Below the pieces are notes generated by a model. It saw only the letters and a list, made by a program, of their open reading frames with translations, was not told the origin of the DNA and searched no databases. Both the position numbers and the translations under genes were made by a program. Of a stretch of DNA of 64,000 bases, positions 27,351-36,383 are shown piece by piece; position 1 is the stretch's first letter; every line of letters begins with the position of its first letter. Where the stretch lies: assembly GCF_004367585.1 (NCBI RefSeq), contig NZ_CP038015.1:2486001-2550000 (forward strand). The letters are read 5' to 3'. This stretch comes from Paenisporosarcina antarctica. Lineage in GTDB: Bacteria; Bacillota; Bacilli; Bacillales_A; Planococcaceae.

Positions 27351-27597
27351 TGTGACGACTCTGGTTTCCGGCTCGCTAAAAACGGCACACCTGCTGCATC
27401 ATAACCTATAGAATATAAAGACTGGTGATGTGACGTTGTCACATCACCAGTCTTCTTTTTAAAGTCAATCTTGCGGCAGATGTGCGTCCTTCGCTCGCCT
27501 TCAACCTAAACGTGCAGAGTGTTTTGAGTTTGGTTTACGAGAGAATAGACACTTATTGTTCAGAAAGGAATGGGCCGAAGATACAATTTTGGCCCAT
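27351..27597 (+). repeat. Composite two-hairpin element, left copy (H1 plus H2)
   Basis: In order: CTGGTTTCCGGCTCGCT and CATCATAACCTATAG; hairpin H1 at 27418-27454, a perfect 17-bp stem with centre GTGACgttGTCAC and a T run that can end the vanZ transcript; CAATCTTGCGG...GTGCGTCC; AATAGACACTTATTGTTCAG; and hairpin H2 at 27570-27596 (GGGCCGAAGATACAATTTTG, then GCCC). An inverted copy lies at 27951-28195. No gene is supported between them (27598-27950). Confidence 0.75.
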
Positions 27598-27950
27598 TTC
27601 TGCAAGTTTTAAGTTATGGACATTTCCATTTATTATACACCTGTATAGTAGCAAGATTTTTGGATTCTATATCGTACTTAGGTGAGACACATCGGCACGT
27701 GAATCTAAACAGGAGCGTAGCGAAAACAAAACTATTAATTCTCGTATGGTGGTACTCTCTCTCGCGGTGCTTGATCATTAAAATGTTGGAAGAATATCAC
27801 CCAGGGACAAACACAATTGTGCCTCAAGTTCTCTACTGAAAATTTTATATTGCTTTCCAGGTTTAGCCACAAATTGGAGAACATTGGTGTCTGACCCTAG
27901 GACATCCTACTTTCAAATAACGTAGCCAGACTCTTTATAATTTGTAACAA

Positions 27951-28195
27951 GCAGCCGAAATTCCATCTTCGGCAGCCTCCTTTCTGAGCAGTAAGTGTCT
28001 ATTCCCTAGTAGACCAAAATCAAAGAACTGTGCACTTCAAGGTGGTAGGGGAGCGCCGGACACACACCCTCCGTAAGATTGTCTCTAAAAAAAGAAGAAT
28101 TGGGATGTGACGTTGTCACATTCCAATTCTTTTTAATCTATAGGTTATGGTTCAGCGGGTGTGCCTTCCATAGCGAGCCTGAAACCATAGTTAAT
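27951..28195 (-). repeat. Composite two-hairpin element, right inverted copy
   Basis: Read on the minus strand it has the same order as 27351-27597: CTATGGTTTCAGGCTCGCT, H1 hairpin (28095-28131, centre GTGACaacGTCAC), CAATCTTACGG...GTGTGTCC, AATAGACACTTACTGCTCAG and H2 (27951-27976). The H1 part serves as terminator of the ABC exporter operon that ends at 28319. The H1 and H2 stem sequences differ from the left copy while centre and loop are kept. Confidence 0.75.
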
Positions 28196-28318
28196 GCAAT
28201 GACACTTCCTTTTCCATCTTGAAACTCTCTCTACGCTTGTTAAGTACTAAAAGTTTTAAAACCTTAGCCTCTCTATCCCCCATATTCCACGAGTAAGGAA
28301 GCCTTATACATTAATACC

Positions 28319-29116
28319 CTACACATTTAAATCTCTCTTTTTATAAAAAACAAATGTTATCGTAAATAATGCAACGATAATGATGACTGACAATAACACA
28401 AATACGGTCTCAAAACCTTCCCCGTACATGACATTTTTTGCTTCGAAATATTTAAACGGTGTTACATATTTTAAACTGCCTATCTTGTCATTTAAATCGA
28501 TTGCAATTGATAACATAAACGTCATTAAAAGGATTCCTGTTGCTAATGAGCTAGCCTTTTTCGATTTTTTAATTACAGCTGCTATTGCACTTCCTATCGC
28601 TAAAAATAATAGCTGTAAAATAAACATACCTACCATTGTAATAGCGATATCAGCAGTGACGGATTCACCATTACTATATTTTCCAACTATAACTGCACTC
28701 GAAACCCATGTGACGATATTAAAAATCACAATATTTACAAGAGCTGCTAGCAATTTTGATGTGATAATTTTACTTCTTGAAATGGGTTTTACAAATAAAA
28801 ACTCGACAGTCTTATCTCGTTCTTCCTTTGAAATAATATCTGCTCCAAGCATAACAGCATGAAGCGTTGCCATGATTAACAAATATAAAAAGAGAATCCC
28901 AAAATAACCACTAGCCGTTGATATATCTAGTGTTCCAATTCCCATGATAGCTTGTAAGGATTTTGGCATCTGAGCAATAAGATCATTCATGGATTGGCCT
29001 GAGGAAGACATAACAACAAATTTACTCATACCACTACCAACCATTACCACCACCCCGATACACCATATAATAAGTGATTTCCGATGAGCTTTCATTTCTC
29101 TCATCATAATATTCAT
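28319..29116 (-). CDS. ABC-2 type exporter permease, subunit B
   Basis: 265 residues with six membrane segments and the ABC-2 pattern MLGADIISKEERDKTVEFLF followed by KPISRSKIITSKLLAALVNI. It ends in a basic KKRDLNV tail. It is a paralogue of equal length to the neighbouring permease, so a heterodimeric channel is likely. It belongs to the TetR-ATPase-permease-permease operon. The start has GGGAGGGG upstream. Confidence 0.9.
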   Translation of the reverse strand: MNIMMREMKAHRKSLIIWCIGVVVMVGSGMSKFVVMSSSGQSMNDLIAQMPKSLQAIMGIGTLDISTASGYFGILFLYLLIMATLHAVMLGADIISKEERDKTVEFLFVKPISRSKIITSKLLAALVNIVIFNIVTWVSSAVIVGKYSNGESVTADIAITMVGMFILQLLFLAIGSAIAAVIKKSKKASSLATGILLMTFMLSIAIDLNDKIGSLKYVTPFKYFEAKNVMYGEGFETVFVLLSVIIIVALFTITFVFYKKRDLNV

Positions 29117-29147
29117 AACGAAGCCCCTCCCTTAAAAACCAATATAG

Positions 29148-29945
29148 TTAAACTCCATGGATATCTTTTTTGACATATATAATATAGCTAACAACTAGCG
29201 CGACAATGATTATGGAAATTCCTGCGATAATAAATGAAATTTCATAACTACCATTTTCAATGATACTGGCTGTATCAAAATATTTAAACGGCGAAAGATA
29301 GCGCTTTGCTCCTTCTCCAGTTGTTGCAGCAAACATCCCAATAAAGAAGAAACTAAAGACAGTCCCAAGAGAAACAGCCATCACTGATTTAATTTTAGGA
29401 AAAATAACTGAAATGACAATTCCCAATGCAAGAAAAATTAACTGCATGAAAAGCAGTGTAATTGAAATCATAAAAAATAGTGTGAAGCTATAATCATCAG
29501 TTTTCACTTGAGAAGCTACCAAACTTGCCACAGCAATAAAGATTACATTGGTAATGAGTAAAGACGCAATTGCAGCCAGAATTTTGGATGTTACTATTTG
29601 TGAACGTGTAACAGGTTTCGTTAATAGAAAGTCTGCCGTTTTTTCACGTACTTCCTTTGAGATAATGGATATGCCTATAATCATCGCTTGAATCGCTCCG
29701 CATAGAGTGAGATAGACAAATGTATAGGAATAAAACCCCAAAATAGATCCCATCGTATTTATTTCTATTCCGAGTGCTTGCCTAACCGGTTCCGGAAAAG
29801 CTTCCAGCACCTTTTTAAATTCATCAATTTCCTTTGAAATCGACGGAAATAAAGACATGAATACGAGAACTAATGCACTTAATGATAGCGTCCAAATAAT
29901 GGTTGATTTACGATATGCCTTCAATTCATGCAGAAATATATTCAT
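29148..29945 (-). CDS. ABC-2 type exporter permease, subunit A
   Basis: 265 residues, six membrane segments, and the same conserved cytoplasmic motif ISIISKEVREKTADFLLTKP followed by VTRSQIVTSKILA. The tail KKDIHGV resembles that of its partner. It starts 6 bases after the ATPase gene stop, so they are coupled. Pairs like this export peptides, antibiotics or toxic lipids; the substrate is not apparent. Confidence 0.9.
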   Translation of the reverse strand: MNIFLHELKAYRKSTIIWTLSLSALVLVFMSLFPSISKEIDEFKKVLEAFPEPVRQALGIEINTMGSILGFYSYTFVYLTLCGAIQAMIIGISIISKEVREKTADFLLTKPVTRSQIVTSKILAAIASLLITNVIFIAVASLVASQVKTDDYSFTLFFMISITLLFMQLIFLALGIVISVIFPKIKSVMAVSLGTVFSFFFIGMFAATTGEGAKRYLSPFKYFDTASIIENGSYEISFIIAGISIIIVALVVSYIIYVKKDIHGV

Positions 29946-29951
29946 AGCTTC

Positions 29952-30836
29952 TTAGTCCTCCTTTTCATAATAGTGCATGAAGATTTCCTCGAGATCCGGC
30001 TCCCCTATCCAAAGATTCGCTATATCAATTCCGGCTATTTTTTTCATTACGTCGTTAATATTACCCCGAAATAAAAAGCTACATATGTCCCCTTTCACAT
30101 CGAAATCATTGATGCCATCTATATTAAAGAAATCCTTATTTACTGTAGATGTAGTTTGAATTTTAAAGCGTTTAAAGTTGTTGTCTTTTAACGTACTAAT
30201 CTTTTCTACCTTAATAATTTTACCGTCTTTAATAATGGCAACACGATCACATAATCGTTGAACTTCACTTAAAATATGAGACGAAAATAAGATGGTTGCT
30301 CCTTTTTTATTCTCTTCCTCTAACAAATCAAAAAATTTATGCTGCATTAATGGGTCCAAACCACTTGTAGGCTCATCTAGAATTATTAACTTAGGATCAT
30401 GGAGTAACCCTTGAACAATACCCACTTTCTTTTTATTGCCTAAAGATAAGTCATCAATCTTTTTAGTTAGATCTAAATCCATTATTTCAGCCAACTCTAT
30501 AATTCTTTTCGTGCAATCTTTTTTATAAAAACTAGCAGAATACTTTAATAAATCCATCACTTTCATATTGTCGTAGTAGAACACTTCAGATGGCAAATAG
30601 CCAATTTCTTTTGCAATTTCGGGAGCAAATTCGATACAGTCTTTACCAAATATTTTAGCACTTCCGCTGGTTGGGAAAATTAGTGACAATATAGTTCGTA
30701 TCGTTGTTGATTTTCCAGATCCATTCGGTCCAATAAATCCAAAGATTTCTCCTTCTTCAACATTAAAATTCACATTAGATATCCCTCTAGCTTTTCCATA
30801 AGTTTTCGTCAGATTATTAATTTCAATCACATTCAT
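29952..30836 (-). CDS. ABC exporter ATP-binding protein
   Basis: 294 residues from MNVIEINNLTKTYGKARG, behind GAGGAGG. Walker A is GPNGSGKST, the signature is LSLGNKKKVGIVQG and Walker B is LIILDEPTSGLDP. The C-terminal 80 residues form the extension common to drug/peptide exporter ATPases. An upstream ATG inside the TetR gene is rejected for lack of a ribosome site. It energises the two permeases that follow. Confidence 0.93.
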   Translation of the reverse strand: MNVIEINNLTKTYGKARGISNVNFNVEEGEIFGFIGPNGSGKSTTIRTILSLIFPTSGSAKIFGKDCIEFAPEIAKEIGYLPSEVFYYDNMKVMDLLKYSASFYKKDCTKRIIELAEIMDLDLTKKIDDLSLGNKKKVGIVQGLLHDPKLIILDEPTSGLDPLMQHKFFDLLEEENKKGATILFSSHILSEVQRLCDRVAIIKDGKIIKVEKISTLKDNNFKRFKIQTTSTVNKDFFNIDGINDFDVKGDICSFLFRGNINDVMKKIAGIDIANLWIGEPDLEEIFMHYYEKED

Positions 30837-30888
30837 GGTAGAACCTCCTCTTTTTATATCAAGATTATCCTGGTAGAACGATTTAGTT

Positions 30889-31512
30889 CTATTTATAAAA
30901 AGCATTTCTTAACGTCTCTGAATAAGTCTCCATTTCCGCTATTATCTCTTCCATATTTAATTGGTCAGATGAGATTTTTTTATATTTCTCCTGTTGTTGA
31001 TTTGCAAAACCCTCCATCGTCCAAAAAATGATATTTATGGCTTGGTTAATATCTATATCCTCTTTAAATTTTGAATGGTCATAGTCTGAAAAAAACTGTT
31101 GATATGCAGTAACAACCAATTTATTATGCCTTTGTGCTACCTCATTTTTAACTTCATTCGAGTCTTCAAAATAGGCACTTTTAATATAATTTATCAACTC
31201 GGGATACATGATAAATAACTCAAATTTCAGCATTGCCATATGCCTTAATTTAATAAATATATCTCGCTCATTCCAGTCTATTTTTGCATATATCTTTTCC
31301 ATAAACATTTCTTGTAAATGATCATATAAATATAAATACAATTCTTTCTTACTATTAAAATAGTGGAATAACAATCCTTTTGAAATCCCCGCTTCTTTAA
31401 CCATCTCATTGGTCGATGCATTGTCATACCCTTTTTGAGCAAATTCCTTACATGCTGCATTAATAATTCGTTGTTGTTTTTCTGGATTCAAATTCAAAAA
31501 CTTAGAAAACAT
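30889..31512 (-). CDS. TetR/AcrR family repressor of the ABC exporter
   Basis: 207 residues from MFSKFLNLNPEKQQRII, with AAGGAGGATGAC ahead. The N-terminal helix-turn-helix is KGYDNASTNEMVKEAGISKG followed by LLFHYFNSKKELYLYL, typical TetR; the rest is the helical ligand-binding domain. It is first in the operon, with two palindromic sites just upstream, so it likely represses itself and the exporter until the exported compound binds. Confidence 0.92.
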   Translation of the reverse strand: MFSKFLNLNPEKQQRIINAACKEFAQKGYDNASTNEMVKEAGISKGLLFHYFNSKKELYLYLYDHLQEMFMEKIYAKIDWNERDIFIKLRHMAMLKFELFIMYPELINYIKSAYFEDSNEVKNEVAQRHNKLVVTAYQQFFSDYDHSKFKEDIDINQAINIIFWTMEGFANQQQEKYKKISSDQLNMEEIIAEMETYSETLRNAFYK

Positions 31513-31538
31513 AGTCATCCTCCTTGCCCAATAACACT

Positions 31539-31590
31539 ATTGACCACTTCGGTCATTTTCAGTTTATTCCGATTGACCGAAATAGTCAAT
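31539..31590. promoter_or_regulatory. Paired TetR operator
   Basis: TTGACCGAAATAGTCAA (31573-31589) and, inverted, ATGACCGAAGTGGTCAA (31540-31556). Both are imperfect TTGAC-N7-GTCAA palindromes with the shared core GACCGAA, 33 bp centre to centre (about three helical turns), ending 27 bases from the TetR start codon. Confidence 0.75.
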
Positions 31591-31790
31591 GGATAACTAT
31601 ATAGTATGAGAAAAGTTAATTATTATTCATTTTCCAATGAATTAACTTCACAACAAAGCCACCGGTAATCATATATTTGCGACTGAAAAGTAACGCTATT
31701 TTCTACATTTCTATAAGATACTTCAATAGAGTGAGTTTCATTATTTATTTCCATATTCATATAAACTCAAATAAATTTCCATTATTTAAC

Positions 31791-31895
31791 TATTACAACG
31801 TGGGTCACGATTTTTACAACGTGCAGGACTTTTTTTACAACGTCTCGCTTCATAATTACAACGTGACACACCATAATTACAACTGAGCCATCTCC
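31791..31895 (+). repeat. 21-bp periodic array, TTTTACAACGT family (array B2)
   Basis: Five units at 31791, 31812, 31833, 31854 and 31875, each exactly 21 bp. They correspond in order to array B1 (unit 1 TATTACAACGTGGGTCACGAT, unit 5 AATTACAACTGAGCC). Remaining DNA between the operators and the next gene (31591-31790 and 31896-32126) shows no gene. Confidence 0.85.
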
Positions 31896-32126
31896 TTCAT
31901 TGATTTGAGGAACACTACAGTATAGAAATCTATGAATTATGGGATTGCTGATACAATATATAGCGTATCAATAGGCGGAAATTTCACCTTCTGCCGTCAT
32001 TGTTGGGGATCGAGTTTCTCATTTGGAATGAAGATCGACGGCAAGATTGCCTGTATTTAAGAAATTAAGTTGTAGTACCTTGAATTAATCCTCCAATGCT
32101 TCAATTAACCCCTTGCCATTCAAAAT

Positions 32127-32163
32127 AGAAAAAAACCCAGCAACTGAATTAGTTGTTGGGTTT
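32127..32163 (-). terminator. Terminator of the YdjM-like gene
   Basis: Stem AAACCCAACAACT/AGTTGCTGGGTTT (one mismatch) read on the minus strand, followed by a T run. Confidence 0.8.
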
Positions 32164-32297
32164 CCATATCTATTTTCATGAGTGGCGGGGAATATTCTAA
32201 AAAATTTTCCATTCTCCGACTTCTAGTCCTTCTTGCTATCTCTTCGCAACTAAATATGCATTAATGACCGCAATTGAATTTGAATCCTACACTTGAC

Positions 32298-32777
32298 TTA
32301 CAAATAATAACTAAACGTCTCGTATCCGAAATACACCGAAAGGACGGATAAGATGGCCATCACTACATATTCCACCGCGCTTCCAGTTCTAGTCGTAATG
32401 GGAAAACGCACTGTTATCTTCAATGGATAAAGCAATTTGATCCCATTTTTTGTCGCCATATCTAATACCATATGGCTAACGATTCCAATCAAAATTCCCG
32501 CCGTCACCGCTTCATTTGACACGAATGAATTCATAAAAATTGCAATTAACACTAAAAATAGCAAACTATGAGTGAATGAACGATGTCCGAAGATGACATT
32601 GATGACTTTCGATAGCGTTGGAAATGTCCGACCCATTTTACTGCCTCCATGGCATATATCTGGAATCAAAGCACCGATAACGCCCGCTCCAACTAAAAGT
32701 ACTGGATCGTAATTCGCAAATTGTGTAAACGCAAGACTTGCTGCTAAACCGCCTATGATGTGTGTGTTTCCTGTCAT
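32298..32777 (-). CDS. YdjM/DUF457-type metal-dependent hydrolase, membrane protein
   Basis: 159 residues with four membrane segments. It begins MTGNTHIIGGLAASLAF, with the conserved early His, then GALIPDICHGGSKMGRTFP, GHRSFTHSLLFLV and GIVSHMVLDMATKNGI. These His and Asp residues are the putative metal ligands of the LexA-regulated YdjM family. Activity is unproved for most members. Monocistronic. Confidence 0.87.
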   Translation of the reverse strand: MTGNTHIIGGLAASLAFTQFANYDPVLLVGAGVIGALIPDICHGGSKMGRTFPTLSKVINVIFGHRSFTHSLLFLVLIAIFMNSFVSNEAVTAGILIGIVSHMVLDMATKNGIKLLYPLKITVRFPITTRTGSAVEYVVMAILSVLSVYFGYETFSYYL

Positions 32778-33186
32778 GCGCTGAATTCTCCTTTTAAATT
32801 GTTTAATTCCATAGCAGGTATCTTAACACGTTAACTTTCCTACCTAAGCTATTCTTTCTATTATTTTACACCATTAAGGCTACTGACTGAATATGTATAT
32901 AACAGGAATTTTAGATTCCCCTCTGTATTTGCAATATCTCTCCTTAAATTCTAATAAGCAACATCAATTTACATGTCTACTTTTAAATTACAGTAATAAC
33001 AAAAAATTTTTTTACATCTCCATTTATTTAACACAGTACTAAAACCTTTATACATAAGCAATGATAGCGCTTCACAATTTTATTCTCAAAATAACGGTCC
33101 AAAAAAAAGGTTGTGTAATTTAAGGAATAATGTTATTAATTAGAATACTCAAAATATTATTATTCATGAAGGGAAGTGGCATCATA
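32778..33186. other. Gene-free promoter space between divergent genes
   Basis: AT-rich DNA carrying the promoters of the YdjM-like gene and the malic enzyme. No conserved repeat, hairpin or convincing cre match was seen. The in-frame codons upstream of the malic enzyme start lack a ribosome site. Confidence 0.5.
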
Positions 33187-34368
33187 ATGGTGAAAACAAT
33201 TAGCTCGGCTTTAGAAATGCACCTAATTAATAAAGGGAAGATGGAAATCCTCTCGAAAGTGCCTTTGGAAAATAACGCAGATTTGAGTTTAGCTTATTCT
33301 CCAGGTGTTGCAGAACCTTGTATCGAGATTGTAAAAAACCCATCAGCAGTATACGACTATACAATTAAAGGGAATCTCGTCGCTATTGTTACGGATGGAT
33401 CTGCTGTACTAGGTTTGGGGAATATCGGTCCTGAAGCTGCCCTACCTGTAATGGAAGGAAAGGCCTTGTTGCTAAAGAAATTTGCTAACATTGACGCCTT
33501 CCCTATTTGTCTGGATACGCAAGACGTCGATGAAATCGTTCGTATTGTAAAAGCAATTAGTCCAACTTTTGGAGGCATTAATTTAGAGGATATTTCTGCA
33601 CCTAGATGTTTTGAAATCGAGCAGCGTTTACGAAAGGAATGCAATATTCCTGTTTTTCATGATGATCAACACGGAACGGCAATCGTAGTAGGTGCTGGTT
33701 TAATCAACGCATTGAAAATCGTAAAGAAGAAAATGAGCGAAGTTAGAATAGTTGTTAATGGTGCTGGAGCTGCTGGTATTTCAATTGTGAATCTTTTGAA
33801 TAAAATTGGTTTTAAACATATTATGTTATGTGATTCAAAAGGAATTATTTACAAAGGACGCCCAGATGGCATGAATCCTGCGAAAGATGCAATTGCTGAA
33901 AAAACAAATTTATCTCATAGAAGTGGTTCTTTGTTTGATGCGATGTCAGGTGCAGATGTGTTCATTGGTGTTTCAGTCGGCAACATCCTTACAAAAGAAA
34001 TGGTTGACCGTATGAATGTAGATTCAATCGTTTTCGCACTCGCAAATCCAACGCCTGAAATAATGCCCGATTTAGCGAAAGAATATGGTGTAAGGGTTGT
34101 CGCGACAGGCCGTTCTGATTTTCCAAACCAAGTTAATAATGTATTAGCATTCCCAGGAATTTTCCGAGGTGCGCTTAATGTACGTGCTACCGACATTAAT
34201 GAGTCTATGAAGTTGGCAGCTACTTATGCTATCGCGTCTTTAATAGATGAAGATGATCTATCTGAAGATTATATTATTCCAAATGCTTTTGACAAACGTA
34301 TTACCAAAGTTGTAGCAGATGCAGTTAGCCAAGCAGCTGTACAGAGCGATGTGGCGTTACTGAAGTAA
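33187..34368 (+). CDS. NAD(P)-dependent malic enzyme (oxaloacetate-decarboxylating)
   Basis: 393 residues from MVKTISSALEMHLINKG, the short malic-enzyme class like B. subtilis YtsJ and MleA. Key parts: LAYSPGVAEPC (Tyr region), KGNLVAIVTDGSAVLGLGNI, FHDDQHGTAIVVGAGLINAL with metal-binding Asp residues, and the NAD-binding VVNGAGAAGISIV. It turns malate into pyruvate and CO2. GAAGGGAAGTGG precedes the start; a strong terminator follows. Monocistronic. Confidence 0.93.
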   Translation: MVKTISSALEMHLINKGKMEILSKVPLENNADLSLAYSPGVAEPCIEIVKNPSAVYDYTIKGNLVAIVTDGSAVLGLGNIGPEAALPVMEGKALLLKKFANIDAFPICLDTQDVDEIVRIVKAISPTFGGINLEDISAPRCFEIEQRLRKECNIPVFHDDQHGTAIVVGAGLINALKIVKKKMSEVRIVVNGAGAAGISIVNLLNKIGFKHIMLCDSKGIIYKGRPDGMNPAKDAIAEKTNLSHRSGSLFDAMSGADVFIGVSVGNILTKEMVDRMNVDSIVFALANPTPEIMPDLAKEYGVRVVATGRSDFPNQVNNVLAFPGIFRGALNVRATDINESMKLAATYAIASLIDEDDLSEDYIIPNAFDKRITKVVADAVSQAAVQSDVALLK

Positions 34369-34436
34369 AGTTTGTATTGACTAGTGTTTTCCGTATCGCT
34401 TTGGTCGCAAACCCACTGTTTCATAATCTAGAGAAA

Positions 34437-34473
34437 GAAAGAGAAGAGCGAAGGAACTTCGCTCTTCTCTTTC
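34437..34473 (+). terminator. Terminator of the malic enzyme gene
   Basis: 16-bp stem AAAGAGAAGAGCGAAG/CTTCGCTCTTCTCTTT with a 5-base loop, T-rich afterwards. A relative with the same GAGAAGAGC arms is at 37937-37968. Confidence 0.85.
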
Positions 34474-34609
34474 TTATTGTTTCATTTCAGTTGAAGAGTT
34501 TTCGCCAAAGAGTCATTCTAGTCTTTCTAAGATAAGCACAAAAAATCCAACACAATTAATTGAATAATAAGATTTATAAGTTCGTAGCTCCCCTTTGAAC
34601 TTTCCCAGC

Positions 34610-34750
34610 TTAGACTGGAGGATGTACGGGTACGCTAGTCGTTTCTTCATAAGCAACTTCATTTGTTTTTTCAGTTGCATAGTAATTATTATTCGCGAGT
34701 GAGGAAAAACTAATCATCATAATCAGTGCAAAATAAATGGTATTCTTCAT
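34610..34750 (-). CDS. Putative RRNPP signalling-peptide precursor (Phr/NprX/PapR-like)
   Basis: 46 residues. It starts MKNTIYFALIMMISFSSLAN, a secretion signal with hydrophobic core at 5-18, then a short acidic linker and the C-terminus ETTSVPVHPPV before TAA. The ATG is 12 bases after the receptor stop codon, and its ribosome site TGAGGAG includes that stop. Size, export signal and position directly behind an RRNPP receptor match NprX, PapR and Phr precursors, whose C-terminal 5-8 residues are the imported signal. Candidate mature forms lie within SVPVHPPV. No homologue is recalled. Confidence 0.75.
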   Translation of the reverse strand: MKNTIYFALIMMISFSSLANNNYYATEKTNEVAYEETTSVPVHPPV

Positions 34751-34762
34751 ATCAAACACTCC

Positions 34763-35980
34763 TCATAAAATGAATTTAACTGCTTTTTCGTACTTTCCTT
34801 CATTTTTAAAATGTTCTGCAAGCATTTTCGAAAAGTAATGATGGTATTCTTTTTGTTTATCCATCTTCACTATATACGGGACCACTTTATCTTCTAAAAA
34901 ACTCATGGCCTTTTGTTTTTGATTATTAAGTAGTAATAAATAAAACGATGAATAAAGCTGGTATTGTGGAACTCTCATTTTTACAGATTTTTCATTTAGT
35001 ATAGTAAAACTATTTTTACTTTCAATCCATTTTTCTAGCCTAAATTCAGTAAGGGCAATATTATGCAAACAAAGTAGATACTCTTCAGTGTCTTTATTAA
35101 AAATACTTGAGCTTTTTTTGAAGTAATCTAAAGCAATTAAGTAGTCACCCATCTTATGTCTTAAATCTCCAATATTGTGGTATATATGCGGAAGAAGTTC
35201 ATTCTCCTTAAGCATTTCAGAGTTTCTAATCAAATGCTCATAGCATACTAATGCCTCTTCATAAATCTTAGATTGCGAATAATTGATTGCTAGTGACATG
35301 TGAACATGCAAAATTCTTTTGTAATTGAATTGATCTTTATAAAATTCCATGGCCTTTTTACCGTAGTAAATAGCGTGACCTGATTGTTCCAAATATCCCT
35401 TTACGAGAGCAAGATGGTAATAGATTTCTCCTTCAAAAGTATTACTCACTGCGATTTCTTGAATAATTGTTGAAAGTTTCTCTTCTGCTTCTCCATATTC
35501 TCCCTTCAAAATTAATAATATAGCAGAGAAATATAAAAGTAAATATTGTTCATGTTGGGAAAAATTTTGCTTTTGTGTATTCAGCCATCTTATCTGGTCA
35601 CCAGCTAATTTTAAGTCTTTAATAAAAATGTAATATCTTAATTTATAAATTTCATACAAGTAAATATATTTAGTAAACGCTATAGTCTCCTTATAAAAAT
35701 CTAATTTAAGAAAGGTAATACATGCTTTCTCATGTTCAATATAATGGATATTTTTTATTATTTGTTCAAGTAATATATGTATATTGTGTTCACTTTCTTC
35801 GGCGTCTTGTACATTTATTTCTAGTCGATTTAATAAAAGTCTAATTGTTTCTACATTCGCTTCTTTGCTATTATTTTCTATTTTACTAAGATGTGTGATT
35901 GAACAAATTTCAATTGCAAGTTGGCTCTGTGTCATTTTCATTTTTGTTCGATGATACTTTATTAATGAGCCTATTTGCAT
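34763..35980 (-). CDS. RRNPP-family quorum-sensing regulator (NprR/PlcR-like, HTH plus TPR)
   Basis: 405 residues, close to NprR (about 420). An XRE helix-turn-helix occupies residues 5-58 (IGSLIKYHRTKMKMTQSQLA, then LSKIENNSKEANVETIRLLL), followed by a long all-helical region with TPR-like repeats (AIYYGKKAMEFYKDQF, ALVCYEHLIRNSEMLKE, ALDYFKKSSSIFNKD). Receptors of this kind bind a re-imported peptide and switch gene expression. Start behind AAGGTG. A peptide gene follows and a secreted protease gene is divergent upstream, as in nprR-nprX-nprA. Confidence 0.88.
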   Translation of the reverse strand: MQIGSLIKYHRTKMKMTQSQLAIEICSITHLSKIENNSKEANVETIRLLLNRLEINVQDAEESEHNIHILLEQIIKNIHYIEHEKACITFLKLDFYKETIAFTKYIYLYEIYKLRYYIFIKDLKLAGDQIRWLNTQKQNFSQHEQYLLLYFSAILLILKGEYGEAEEKLSTIIQEIAVSNTFEGEIYYHLALVKGYLEQSGHAIYYGKKAMEFYKDQFNYKRILHVHMSLAINYSQSKIYEEALVCYEHLIRNSEMLKENELLPHIYHNIGDLRHKMGDYLIALDYFKKSSSIFNKDTEEYLLCLHNIALTEFRLEKWIESKNSFTILNEKSVKMRVPQYQLYSSFYLLLLNNQKQKAMSFLEDKVVPYIVKMDKQKEYHHYFSKMLAEHFKNEGKYEKAVKFIL

Positions 35981-36164
35981 TTTTTCACCTTCTTACAAAA
36001 GATTTTAATTCTATTATAAACAATTTTTAGAGTATTCCAATATTTTAATGTATAAATCCTTCAAATTAGAGAGAGGAAATTTCTTTATATTATCACGAGA
36101 AGATTCAATTATTGCTTTTCATCTAATTTATTATACTATTTTTTTCATTTATTTTACTTAATTT

Positions 36165-36181
36165 AACTGAATTTTCCCAAT
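36165..36181. promoter_or_regulatory. 17-bp direct repeat, distal copy (candidate RRNPP box)
   Basis: AACTGAATTTTCCCAAT, identical to 36384-36400 and 219 bp away. It lies in the shared upstream region of the receptor gene and the protease gene. A weaker inverted match, ATTGGAAAATC, is at 36266-36276. Confidence 0.55.
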
Positions 36182-36383
36182 GAATAATTTGATTCGCTCT
36201 CTTCATTACTTTCTAACTAGATTAATATGAATGATAGTGTGATATATATCATGCAGATTGGATAAATTGGAAAATCGTCTTCTAATAAATATATGCACAC
36301 ATCCATATTAGTAAAGAAGTCATTACATTTGACTCATTCTTTCTACACAAAAATAGCAGATTTAATATATTCCGATATTAAAA

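Noticed and set aside
27482-27839. Plus-strand frames of 67 and 89 codons
   Set aside because: They lie within the composite hairpin element and its spacer, have no ribosome site and no protein-like pattern.
31677-31886. Plus-strand frame with repeated YNV residues
   Set aside because: It is the translation of the 21-bp array B2 (7 codons per unit); array B1 does not keep the same open frame, so coding is unlikely.
33061-33080. cre site before the malic enzyme gene (ATAGCGCTTCAC)
   Set aside because: The spacing of TG and CG does not fit the cre consensus; more than two mismatches.
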